Below are positions 17,448-25,437 of a stretch of 64,000 nt of DNA, piece after piece. Made by a program: the position numbers and the translations under genes. This DNA is from Streptomyces longwoodensis. GTDB lineage: Bacteria; Actinomycetota; Actinomycetes; Streptomycetales; Streptomycetaceae. The notes under the pieces are model-generated. The model was given only the letters and a program-made list of their open reading frames with translations. It made no database searches and was not told the origin of the DNA. The stretch's first letter is position 1; each line of letters starts with the position of its first letter. Location of the stretch: the NCBI RefSeq assembly GCF_001514125.1, contig NZ_KQ948564.1:63408-127407 (forward strand). The letters are read 5' to 3'.

Positions 17448-17473
17448 GTTCTCCGAGCGAAAGAGAGATCCGC

Positions 17474-17794
17474 GTGTACGCCATCGTGCGCAGCGGTGGT
17501 CGCCAGCACAAGGTTGCTGTCGGCGACATCGTTGAGGTTGACAAGATTTCCACCGCCAAGGTTGGCGACACGGTCGAGCTCTCGACCCTGCTCGTTGTCG
17601 ACGGCGACGCCGTGACCAGCGACCCGTGGGTGCTGGCCGGCATCAAGGTCCAGGCCGAGGTCGTGGACCACCACAAGGGCCAGAAGATCGACATTCTGCG
17701 CTACAAGAACAAGACCGGCTACCGTCGTCGTCAGGGCCACCGCCAGCAGTACACGGCGATCAAGGTCACTGAGATCCCCGCGGCTGCGAAGTAA
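17474..17794 (+). CDS. rplU: 50S ribosomal protein L21
   Basis: A GTG at 17474 follows AAGAGAGA and gives 106 residues, the usual length. The protein reads VYAIVRSGGRQHKVAVGDIV and later GQKIDILRYKNKTGYRRRQG, the typical L21 start and rRNA-binding KTGYRRR tail. L21 binds 23S rRNA domain II in the large subunit. It is 14 bases ahead of rpmA, and the pair is a conserved operon with obg downstream. The codons (many GTT, AAG) are those of a highly expressed gene. Confidence 0.97.
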   Translation: MYAIVRSGGRQHKVAVGDIVEVDKISTAKVGDTVELSTLLVVDGDAVTSDPWVLAGIKVQAEVVDHHKGQKIDILRYKNKTGYRRRQGHRQQYTAIKVTEIPAAAK

Positions 17795-17808
17795 GGGACT
17801 GAGGAGAG

Positions 17809-18063
17809 ATGGCACACAAGAAGGGCGCATCGTCCACCCGGAACGGTCGCGACTCCAACGCCCAGCGGCTCGGCGTGAAGCGCTTCGGCGGTCAGGTCGT
17901 GAACGCCGGTGAGATCCTGATCCGCCAGCGCGGCACCCACTTCCACCCGGGCGCCGGTGTCGGCCGCGGCGGCGACGACACGCTGTTCGCGCTGCAGGCC
18001 GGTGCGGTGGAGTTCGGTACCCACCGCGGCCGCAAGGTCGTGAACATCGTTCCGGTCGCCTGA
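17809..18063 (+). CDS. rpmA: 50S ribosomal protein L27
   Basis: Eighty-four residues from ATG 17809 behind GAGGAGAG. It starts MAHKKGASSTRNGRDSNAQR with no N-terminal extension needing cleavage, and contains the GGQVVNAGEILIRQRGTHFH core. L27 lies near the peptidyl transferase centre, where its N-terminal tail contacts P-site tRNA. It follows rplU by 14 bases and ends at a hairpin. Confidence 0.97.
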   Translation: MAHKKGASSTRNGRDSNAQRLGVKRFGGQVVNAGEILIRQRGTHFHPGAGVGRGGDDTLFALQAGAVEFGTHRGRKVVNIVPVA

Positions 18064-18083
18064 GCAGGCTGATCGAAACTCTT

Positions 18084-18133
18084 CGCGAGGCGGACCTCAC
18101 TTCCCGGGAGGGAAGGCGGGTCCGCCTTTCGCG
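18084..18133 (+). terminator. Stem-loop after rpmA
   Basis: CGCGAGGCGGACC (18084-18096) pairs with GGTCCGCCTTTCGCG (18119-18133) with a small bulge, and a TTCCC/GGGAA pair extends into the loop. It may attenuate read-through into obg. Confidence 0.7.
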
Positions 18134-18220
18134 TGTTACGCAGGAGAGGGCGCGCAGCACCACCCGCGCCGAGAGAAACACCCGTACGTACGGCAGACCG
18201 AAGTGCTGGAGGCACCCACC

Positions 18221-19666
18221 ATGACCACCTTCGTGGACCGCGTCGAACTCCACGTCGCCGCGGGTAGCGGAGGCCACGGCTGTGCCTCCGTCCACCGTGA
18301 GAAGTTCAAGCCGCTCGGCGGACCCGACGGCGGCAACGGCGGCCGCGGCGGCGACGTGATCCTCACCGTCGACCAGTCCGTGACCACCCTCCTCGAGTAC
18401 CACCACTCCCCGCACCGCAAGGCCACCAACGGCAAGCCGGGCGAGGGCGGCAACCGCAGCGGCAAGGACGGCCAGGACCTGGTCCTGCCCGTGCCGGACG
18501 GCACCGTCGTCCTGGACAAGGCGGGCAACGTCCTCGCCGACCTCGTCGGCCACGGCACCTCCTTCGTCGCCGCCCAGGGCGGCCGCGGCGGCCTCGGCAA
18601 CGCGGCCCTGGCCAGCGCCCGCCGCAAGGCGCCCGGCTTCGCCCTGCTCGGCGAGCCCGGTGACCTGCGGGACATCGTGCTGGAGCTGAAGACCGTCGCC
18701 GACGTGGCCCTCGTCGGCTACCCGAGCGCCGGCAAGTCGTCGCTGATCTCCGTGCTGTCCGCCGCGAAGCCGAAGATCGCCGACTACCCGTTCACCACCC
18801 TGGTGCCCAACCTCGGCGTGGTCACCGCCGGCTCGACCGTGTACACGATCGCCGACGTCCCCGGCCTCATCCCCGGCGCCAGCCAGGGCAAGGGCCTGGG
18901 CCTGGAGTTCCTGCGGCACGTCGAGCGGTGCAGCGTCCTGGTGCACGTGCTGGACACGGCCACCCTGGAGTCCGACCGCGACCCCGTCTCCGACCTCGAC
19001 ATCATCGAGGAGGAGCTGCGCCAGTACGGCGGCCTGGACAACCGTCCGCGCATGGTCGTCCTCAACAAGATCGACGTACCGGACGGCAAGGACCTGGCCG
19101 AGATGGTCCGGCCCGACCTGGAGGCCCGTGGCTACCGCGTCTTCGAGGTGTCGGCCGTCGCCCACACCGGACTGCGGGAGCTGTCCTTCGCGCTCGCCGA
19201 GCTGGTCGCCCGCGCCCGGGCCGCCAAGCCCCGCGAGGAGGCCACCCGCATCGTCATCCGGCCCCAGGCCGTGGACGACGCCGGCTTCACCGTCACCCGC
19301 GAGGACGTCGACGGCGAGCCGCTGTTCCGCGTGCGCGGCGAGAAGCCCGAACGCTGGGTGCGCCAGACCGACTTCAACAACGACGAGGCCGTGGGCTACC
19401 TCGCCGACCGCCTCAACCGCCTCGGTGTCGAGGAGGAGTTGATGAAGGCGGGCGCCCGCTCCGGCGACGGCGTGGCCATCGGCCCCGAGGAGAACGCCGT
19501 GGTGTTCGACTGGGAGCCGTCCGTCGTGTCCGGCGCCGAGATGCTCGGCCGGCGCGGCGAGGACCACCGCTTCGAGGCCCCGCGCCCGGCGGCCCAGCGC
19601 CGCCGGGACCGCCAGGCCGAACACGACGAGGCGGGCCGCGAGTTCGACGGCTTCGAGCCCTTCTAG
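18221..19666 (+). CDS. obg: GTPase Obg
   Basis: An ATG at 18221 with GGAGG seven bases upstream gives 481 residues. The N-terminal glycine-rich Obg fold (GSGGHGCASVHREKFKPLGG, GGNGGRGGDV) covers about 1-160. The GTPase domain has the P-loop GYPSAGKSS (about 166-174), the DVPGLIPGA switch II, and NKID. A C-terminal OCT-type domain ends with a charged tail. Obg binds the 50S subunit late in assembly. In Streptomyces it was described as a GTP-sensing protein affecting the onset of aerial mycelium. It keeps its usual place after rpmA. Confidence 0.97.
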   Translation: MTTFVDRVELHVAAGSGGHGCASVHREKFKPLGGPDGGNGGRGGDVILTVDQSVTTLLEYHHSPHRKATNGKPGEGGNRSGKDGQDLVLPVPDGTVVLDKAGNVLADLVGHGTSFVAAQGGRGGLGNAALASARRKAPGFALLGEPGDLRDIVLELKTVADVALVGYPSAGKSSLISVLSAAKPKIADYPFTTLVPNLGVVTAGSTVYTIADVPGLIPGASQGKGLGLEFLRHVERCSVLVHVLDTATLESDRDPVSDLDIIEEELRQYGGLDNRPRMVVLNKIDVPDGKDLAEMVRPDLEARGYRVFEVSAVAHTGLRELSFALAELVARARAAKPREEATRIVIRPQAVDDAGFTVTREDVDGEPLFRVRGEKPERWVRQTDFNNDEAVGYLADRLNRLGVEEELMKAGARSGDGVAIGPEENAVVFDWEPSVVSGAEMLGRRGEDHRFEAPRPAAQRRRDRQAEHDEAGREFDGFEPF

Positions 19667-19687
19667 ACACCCGGCCCGCCCCGGCCC

Positions 19688-19719
19688 GAAAGGCCCGTTG
19701 CCCGAGCAACGGGTCTTTC
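19688..19719 (+). terminator. Terminator after obg
   Basis: A 14-bp stem (19688-19701 with 19706-19719, one G-U pair) with loop CCGA, 21 bases past the obg stop, ends in a short T-containing tract. Confidence 0.8.
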
Positions 19720-20062
19720 GTGCTGGCGGCGAGGAATTCCATGGGAATCGCTGCCGCCGTCCTCCCCGCAATTGCATTTCCGTTTCATGCGTCACAGCGG
19801 GTGAGGCACAGGGAGAAGGCGTGGCGACCCGTGCGGCGATCTTCACTACCAGGCGTGCGTGGCCGCTGCCCGGGCAGGCGAGGGGTGCGGCCTGCGGGCG
19901 TGCCGCCGACCCGATCGGCGTTAAGCTCGTGACACTCGGCTGTGAAAAACAAGGTGAATGACAGGTGGCGCCCGCATAACCAGGGAGGGGCGCTCGCCTT
20001 GCATCGCGGTAACCGCAAGTGGGAACCTTTCCCCGTTCCCTCGCCCCAAGGTAGGTCACCCT
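19720..20062. other. Intergenic region upstream of the IspD-SDR gene
   Basis: No supported gene. Two small dyads precede the downstream start: GCGGT-A-ACCGC (20006-20016), and GGGAAC (20021-20026) with GTTCCC (20035-20040) over an 8-base spacer. They could be operator half-sites or leader hairpins. A longer upstream start of the next gene would run through them and is therefore disfavoured. Confidence 0.4.
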
Positions 20063-21562
20063 GTGTCCCAGCACATAGCCAAGCCCCGTACGACCGCAGT
20101 GATCCTGGCCGGCGGTACCGGTCAGCGCGTGGGTCTGCAGATCCCCAAGCAGCTGCTGAAGATCGCCGGCAAGGCAGTCATCGAGCACACCCTGACCACC
20201 TTCGAGCACGCCGACTCCATCGACGACGTCATCGTGCTGATGGCGCCCGGCTACGTCCCGGACGTGGAGAAGATCGTCGCCAAGGCCGGGTTCCGCAAGG
20301 TCTCCCGGATCATCGAGGGCGGCGCCACGCGCAACGAGACCACCGAGCGCGCCATCTCCGTGCTGGGCGAGGGGCTGGCCGAGGGCGAGGACGCCAACGT
20401 CCTGTTCCACGACGCCGTACGCCCCCTGCTGTCGCGCCGCGTCATCGACGACTGCGTCGCCGCGCTGGAGCGCTACCAGGCCGTCGACGTCGCCATCCCC
20501 TCCGCGGACACCATCATCGTCACGCGCACCCACGGCGAGGACGGGGAGTTCATCACCGACATCCCGGACCGCTCCCGGCTGCGCCGCGGCCAGACCCCGC
20601 AGGCCTTCAAGCTCTCCACCATCCGCCGGGCCTACGAGGTCGCGGCCGGCGACCCCAACTTCCAGGCCACGGACGACTGCACGGTCGTCCTGCGCTACCT
20701 GCCGGACGTGCCGATCCACGTCGTCGCGGGCGACGAGTACAACATGAAGGTCACCCAGCCCGTCGACGTCTTCATCGCCGACAAGCTCTTCCAGCTGGCC
20801 TCCACCGCCGCGCCCGAGCAGAACGGCGAGGAGGACTACCGCGCCCTGCTCACCGGCCGCACCCTCGTCGTCTTCGGCGGCTCCTACGGCATCGGCAAGG
20901 ACATCGCCGAACTCGCCCGCGGCTACGGCGCCACGGTGTACGCGCTCGGCCGCTCCACCACCGGCACCCACGTGGAGAACCCGGAGGAGGTCGACGACGC
21001 CCTGTCCAAGGCGTACGCCGAGACCGGGCGCATCGACTACGTCGTCAACACCGCGGGCGTGCTGCGCATCGGCAAGCTGGCCGAGACCGACAACGCGACC
21101 ATCGAGGAAGCGCTGAAGGTCAACTACCTGGCCCCGGTGCAGATCGCCCGTTCGGCCTACAAGTACCTGGCCGAGACCAAGGGCCAGCTGCTGCTGTACA
21201 CCTCCAGCAGCTACACCCGCGGCCGGGCCGAGTACAGCCTGTACTCCTCCACCAAGGCCGCCATGGTGAACCTCACCCAGGCCCTGTCCGACGAGTGGGC
21301 CGGCGACGGCGTCCGGGTGAACTGCATCAACCCCGAGCGCACCGCCACCCCCATGCGGACCAAGGCGTTCGGCCAGGAGCCCGCGGGCTCCCTGCTGTCC
21401 TCCGAGGCCGTGGCCCGCACCTCCCTGGACGTGCTGCTCTCCGAGCTCACCGGGCACGTCATCGACGTCCGCCAGCAGGACCCGACGGCCAGTGCGGGCC
21501 AGGCGTCCGGGTTCGAGCAGGCGCTGGCCGGTGTGCTGGACCGGCACGACGGCATGGCATAA
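20063..21562 (+). CDS. Bifunctional IspD-type cytidylyltransferase / SDR reductase (CDP-ribitol type)
   Basis: A GTG at 20063 gives 499 residues. The first about 240 residues are an IspD-like nucleotidyltransferase (AVILAGGTGQRVGLQIPKQL, FHDAVRPLLSRRVIDD, RGQTPQAF). The rest is a short-chain dehydrogenase with the GGSYGIGKDIAEL dinucleotide loop, an N-x-AG strand (VVNTAGVLRIGKLAET) and a catalytic Y-SST-K. This fusion is the layout of Bcs1/Acs1-type enzymes, which reduce ribulose 5-phosphate and activate ribitol 5-phosphate as CDP-ribitol. It is unlikely to be the MEP-pathway IspD because of the fused reductase. The next gene looks like a polyol-phosphate transferase, supporting a wall glycopolymer role. 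The precise substrate is inferred. Confidence 0.85.
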   Translation: MSQHIAKPRTTAVILAGGTGQRVGLQIPKQLLKIAGKAVIEHTLTTFEHADSIDDVIVLMAPGYVPDVEKIVAKAGFRKVSRIIEGGATRNETTERAISVLGEGLAEGEDANVLFHDAVRPLLSRRVIDDCVAALERYQAVDVAIPSADTIIVTRTHGEDGEFITDIPDRSRLRRGQTPQAFKLSTIRRAYEVAAGDPNFQATDDCTVVLRYLPDVPIHVVAGDEYNMKVTQPVDVFIADKLFQLASTAAPEQNGEEDYRALLTGRTLVVFGGSYGIGKDIAELARGYGATVYALGRSTTGTHVENPEEVDDALSKAYAETGRIDYVVNTAGVLRIGKLAETDNATIEEALKVNYLAPVQIARSAYKYLAETKGQLLLYTSSSYTRGRAEYSLYSSTKAAMVNLTQALSDEWAGDGVRVNCINPERTATPMRTKAFGQEPAGSLLSSEAVARTSLDVLLSELTGHVIDVRQQDPTASAGQASGFEQALAGVLDRHDGMA

Positions 21563-21587
21563 TCGGCCGCAAATAGCCATACGAATT

Positions 21588-21633
21588 TCAGGCCTCTGTG
21601 GCTCCCCGTTAACCGGAGCCCGCAGGGGCCTGA
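21588..21633 (+). terminator. Terminator after the IspD-SDR gene
   Basis: A two-part stem: TCAGGCCTCTG (21588-21598) with CAGGGGCCTGA (21623-21633), and inner GGCTCC (21600-21605) with GGAGCC (21615-21620). It lies 25 bases after the stop. Confidence 0.75.
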
Positions 21634-21788
21634 ATCCGTAGAACTCGCCCGAACTCTCTCAGCCGACGCACAGGGTCCCTTCCGATTCGGCCCGAATTGC
21701 CCCGGTCGGCGGGAATCGAAGGACCGAAGAACCGAACACCGCACCCGACCCGGCTGACCGGCCTCCCCCTCCCAGAGCAGGTTCCCCC

Positions 21789-23861
21789 GTGATAACCAAA
21801 GCCATCCGCGTCGCCCGTGTGGGCAGCGCTGCTGAGCTGGCCGCGGCGGCCCTCATGATGCTGGGCTACCCCTGCCTCATGCTGACCGCGCTCCTCCCGA
21901 GCGTCCCCGCCTTCGCGGCCGTGGCCGCCGTGACGTACCTCGCGGACCTCTACCTCCACCGCAGGCACAGCTACCTGATCGAGCTGCTGACCAAGGTGCG
22001 CGCGGGTCTGTCGATCAGATTCCTCGTCCGTGAGCTGCTGCTGGTGCTGCTCCTGGCCCGCCTGGACCTCTCCGAGGCGTCGGCCTTCTACGCGGCCATC
22101 GCCTGCTTCACGGTCTTCTTCGGTCTCCAGGCCCCGCACGGCGCCCTGGTGACGCTGATCGGCAAGCGCCGCTCGATGCCCGTCCAGACCCGCAACGTCG
22201 ACCTGGTCTCGCGCGTCCGCATCCCCGACGCCCCGCCGCGGCTGCTGCTGCGCGACGCCGGCGAGAAGATGCTGCACCTGGACCTGCCGGCCGTGGTGGG
22301 CCTGCTCGTGTGGGCCCAGGGCGGCCCCGCCGCCGCGGCCTACGCCGGTGTCGTCGTCACGCTGGGCCTGGGCCTGCTGTACGTCCTCGCGCTGGTGCCG
22401 TACCTGCGCGCCAAGCGCATCCCGCCGCGGGCCGACAAGGTGCTGTCCGCCGTCAGCGCCTGGCTGCGCGAGTACCGCCCCGAGACGGTGCTGTACTTCT
22501 CCGGCTCCGCCGACTCGGCGTACCAGGTCAACATGTGGCTGGAGACCATGGAGCAGCTGGACTCGCGTCCGCTGGTCCTGCTGCGCGAGCACGTCATCCT
22601 GGAGAAGCTCGCCCCCACCACGGTCCCCGTCATCAGCGTGCCCGGGGGAGTGCACCTGATGAACCTGGACCTGTCGACCGTGCGGGTGGCCCTCTACGCG
22701 GCGAACGTCGGCAAGAACATCCACCTGCTGCGCGTGCCCACCATGAAGCACGTCTTCATCGGCCACGGCGACAGCGACAAACTCGCCAGCGTCAACCCGT
22801 TCAGCAAGGTCTACGACGAGGTGTGGACCGCCGGCCGGGCCGGCCGCGACCGCTACGCCATCGCCGACGTCGGCATCCGCGACGAGGACATCGTCGAGGT
22901 GGGCCGCCCGCAGCTCGCGCCCATCCAGCCGCGCCGCGAGGCCCCCGCGGGCCGCGTCCCCACGGTGCTCTACGCCCCGACCTGGGAGGGCTGGGACGAC
23001 AACCCCGGCAACACCTCGCTGATCCTGGCCGGCGAGAACATCGTCAAGCGGCTGGTCGCCGCCGACCCGCCGGTCCGCGTGCTGTACAAGCCGCACCCCT
23101 TCACCGGCACCCGCAGCGCCCGCGCCGGCGCCGCGCACCGCCGGATCGAGGCCCTGGTCAAGAAGGCCGCCGCCGAGCGCGCCATGGACCCCCGCTTCAC
23201 CCCCGACACCGCCGCCCAGGCCGCGGCCAAGGCGGAGCTGGCCCGCGTCGAGCAGCGCCTGGCCGAGCTGGCCCGCACGTTCGAGGGCGGCGGCGACGAG
23301 GCGGAGACCGCCCGTGACGGGCTCGTCGACTACCGCAGGCACGAGGAGGTCGCCCGGCTGCGCGCCGAGTGGAACGACGCCTACTGGCGTTCCTTCCCGG
23401 AGTGGGAGCACCGCGTGATCACCGGTGCCGAGCCGCGCCTGTACGACTGCTTCAACGTCTCCGAGGCGATGGTCTCCGACATCTCCAGCGTGGTCTCCGA
23501 CTACATCGCCAGCGGCAAGCCGTACGCGGTGACCGACTCGGCGGGCCTCGGCCCGGAGGAGTTCAAGCGGCAGAACACCGCGGTGCGGGCCGCCGTGATC
23601 CTCGACAACGGCGCCACGGGCCTGGACGCCCTGCTGGCCGCCGTGCGCGACCCGGCCGCCGATCCGCTGGCCGGGGGCCGCAAGGAGCTCAAGGAGTACC
23701 TGCTCGGACCGGACGAGCCGACGTCCGTCGAGCGGTTCAACGCCGCGGTCGCCGACCTCGCCCTCAAGGCGGAGGCGCGCAACGCCGGCCAGACGGCGCG
23801 GATCGCCACGACGGCCGACGACCCGGGGCTGACCAGCACCAAGGGGGTCCCGGCCGGCTGA
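21789..23861 (+). CDS. Membrane-anchored CDP-glycerol glycerophosphotransferase-like protein
   Basis: Starts at GTG 21789; 690 residues. The first about 205 residues hold several hydrophobic segments (around 13-50, 78-110 and 165-200), an unusual membrane part ahead of the catalytic region. From about residue 235 the protein resembles TagB/TagF polyol-phosphate transferases. It has VLYFSGSADSAYQVNMWL, a GHGDSDK block near 323, YAPTWEGW, YKPHPF, and the SDISSVVSDYIASGKP signature near 562. These enzymes polymerise glycerol- or ribitol-phosphate from CDP-polyols on the cytoplasmic face. A charged insertion (about 445-500, with AAQAAAKAELARVEQRLAEL) splits the domain. With the preceding CDP-ribitol-type enzyme it forms a teichoic-acid-like pair; the polymer is not determined. 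Confidence 0.82.
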   Translation: MITKAIRVARVGSAAELAAAALMMLGYPCLMLTALLPSVPAFAAVAAVTYLADLYLHRRHSYLIELLTKVRAGLSIRFLVRELLLVLLLARLDLSEASAFYAAIACFTVFFGLQAPHGALVTLIGKRRSMPVQTRNVDLVSRVRIPDAPPRLLLRDAGEKMLHLDLPAVVGLLVWAQGGPAAAAYAGVVVTLGLGLLYVLALVPYLRAKRIPPRADKVLSAVSAWLREYRPETVLYFSGSADSAYQVNMWLETMEQLDSRPLVLLREHVILEKLAPTTVPVISVPGGVHLMNLDLSTVRVALYAANVGKNIHLLRVPTMKHVFIGHGDSDKLASVNPFSKVYDEVWTAGRAGRDRYAIADVGIRDEDIVEVGRPQLAPIQPRREAPAGRVPTVLYAPTWEGWDDNPGNTSLILAGENIVKRLVAADPPVRVLYKPHPFTGTRSARAGAAHRRIEALVKKAAAERAMDPRFTPDTAAQAAAKAELARVEQRLAELARTFEGGGDEAETARDGLVDYRRHEEVARLRAEWNDAYWRSFPEWEHRVITGAEPRLYDCFNVSEAMVSDISSVVSDYIASGKPYAVTDSAGLGPEEFKRQNTAVRAAVILDNGATGLDALLAAVRDPAADPLAGGRKELKEYLLGPDEPTSVERFNAAVADLALKAEARNAGQTARIATTADDPGLTSTKGVPAG

Positions 23862-23913
23862 GTCCCGGCCGGCCGGCCGACGCGCCGGTCACGGCGTGAC
23901 CCGTTCGGACCCA

Positions 23914-23949
23914 CCGCAGGGCCCGGCCCTCCCAGGCCGGGCCCTGCGG
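23914..23949 (+). terminator. Terminator after the glycerophosphotransferase-like gene
   Basis: A perfect 15-bp GC-rich stem (23914-23928 with 23935-23949) with a 6-base loop, 52 bases past the stop. Confidence 0.75.
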
Positions 23950-24154
23950 CGTGTCCGGGCGGGCGCGCCGCCGTGCCGCCGCCCGATTTGGCGGGCACTT
24001 GGCCTGCTCTTCGCGTGCTCTTGGCGTGCTCCGGGTCACAGTGAGTGAGTGAACGCGCCGTCACGATTTCCCGTCTATCAGGTAGCCATAGAAGTGTGAG
24101 GCGCACGTACCGGAACACGTACGACGCACAGGACGAGCAGGACGAGGGGGACAC

Positions 24155-25375
24155 GTGACCGTCGCTCAGCCGGACGTCACCGTGGTGATCGGGGCGTACG
24201 AGGCGATGCCGTACCTCGTCGAGTGCCTGGCGTCGGTCGAGGCGCAGACGCTCGCCCCCGAGCGCATCGAGGTCATCGCGGTCGACGACGGCTCCACCGA
24301 CGGCACGGGTGCGTACCTGGAGGAGTTCGCCGCCCGCGCCCCCATGCCGGTCACCGTCGTCCGCCAGGCCAACTCCGGCGGCCCCAGCGGCCCGCGCAAC
24401 GTCGGCCTGTCCAAGGCCGCCGGGCGCTACGTGTTCTTCCTGGACGCCGACGACCGGCTCGGGCCCGAGGCCCTGGAGCGCATGGTCGCGATGGCCGACC
24501 GCAACGGCACGGACGTCGTACTGGGCCGGGTCGAGGGCATCAACCGCAAGCCGCCCACCTCGATGTGGGGCAAGACCCTCGACCGCACGGACGTCTACTC
24601 GTCCAACATCAAGTTCACGCTCAGCGCGCAGAAGCTGTTCCGCCGGGCGATGCTCGAGCGGTACGCGATGCGGTTCGACGAGTCGCTGTGGACCGGCGAG
24701 GACGCGGTGTTCACCATGGAGGCGTACCTGCGCGCCGACGGCGTCTCGGTGGTCGCCGACCACACCTGCTACTACCTGGTCGGCCGCAGCGACGGCAAGC
24801 ACGTCACCAAGACCGGCGGCTACCTCAAGCGCTTCGATTCCGCGCGCGCCCTCATGGGCCTGATCGAGCGGCTGGTCCCGCCCGGCGCCAAGCGGGACGT
24901 GCTCATGGTCCGGCCCTTCCTGGTGACCCTGCTGCCGCAGTTCGGCCCGGTGTTCCTGCGGGACACCGAGGAGGTGCGCCGGCGCAAGCTGGAGCTGGCC
25001 GCGCCGATGCTGGCCGCCCACTGGAACGAGGGCGTGGCCCACCGCCTCAAGGTCGAGCAGCGCCTGCGGCTGCACCTGGTCGCCGCGGGGCGGCCCGACC
25101 TCCTCGACGAGGTCCTCCGGTTCCTCCAGGCCAAGAAGGAGCCGGAGCCGGTGCTGGAGAAGCGCGGCACCCGGCTCTACCTGGCCTACCCGCACTTCCG
25201 CTCCCGGGCGGCGGGCGTCCCGGACCGGATCTACCTCGCCGAGCCGCGCGAGGCCAAGGGCCACCCCGGCTGGCGCCAGGGCCCGACGACGTCGTTCACC
25301 CGCCGCGCGGCCCGCAAGCTGCGCCGCCTGCTGTCGCCGCGGCGTGCGACGCCGCGCGGGGCCGCGACGACCTGA
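24155..25375 (+). CDS. Family 2 glycosyltransferase
   Basis: A GTG at 24155 behind GAGGGGG gives 406 residues. The N-terminal GT-A domain has VTVVIGAYEAMPYLVECLAS, the nucleotide-binding DDGS (44-47), and a DxD-type DADD (97-100) that would hold the metal and UDP-sugar. A GEDAVF block follows at about 188-193 as the catalytic-base region. After about residue 260 the chain is helical, with a basic C-terminus (RRAARKLRRLLSPRRA) that may bind membrane phospholipid. It probably adds a sugar to the glycopolymer made by the neighbouring genes. Donor and acceptor are unknown. Confidence 0.87.
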   Translation: MTVAQPDVTVVIGAYEAMPYLVECLASVEAQTLAPERIEVIAVDDGSTDGTGAYLEEFAARAPMPVTVVRQANSGGPSGPRNVGLSKAAGRYVFFLDADDRLGPEALERMVAMADRNGTDVVLGRVEGINRKPPTSMWGKTLDRTDVYSSNIKFTLSAQKLFRRAMLERYAMRFDESLWTGEDAVFTMEAYLRADGVSVVADHTCYYLVGRSDGKHVTKTGGYLKRFDSARALMGLIERLVPPGAKRDVLMVRPFLVTLLPQFGPVFLRDTEEVRRRKLELAAPMLAAHWNEGVAHRLKVEQRLRLHLVAAGRPDLLDEVLRFLQAKKEPEPVLEKRGTRLYLAYPHFRSRAAGVPDRIYLAEPREAKGHPGWRQGPTTSFTRRAARKLRRLLSPRRATPRGAATT

Positions 25376-25382
25376 GGGCGCG

Positions 25383-25400
25383 CGGCAGCCGGCGCTGCCG
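25383..25400. terminator. Short hairpin between convergent genes
   Basis: CGGCAGC-CGGC-GCTGCCG lies in the 62-base gap between the convergent GT2 and pyruvyl transferase genes and could stop transcription from both sides. Two direct GGCTACC copies follow. Confidence 0.5.
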
Positions 25401-25437
25401 AGGTGCTGCTCTTGACTCTCGGCTACCGGCTACCGGC

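Noticed and set aside
20006..20040. Riboswitch before the IspD-SDR gene
   Set aside because: Two small dyads are present but no recognisable aptamer core; listed only as possible operator or leader elements.
20063..21562. Housekeeping IspD of the MEP isoprenoid pathway
   Set aside because: The fused SDR reductase and the neighbouring polyol-phosphate transferase favour a CDP-ribitol-type enzyme.
17354..21580. 1,408-codon minus-strand frame across rplU-rpmA-obg and the IspD-SDR gene
   Set aside because: It spans four well-recognised genes and their terminators antisense; no homologous pattern.
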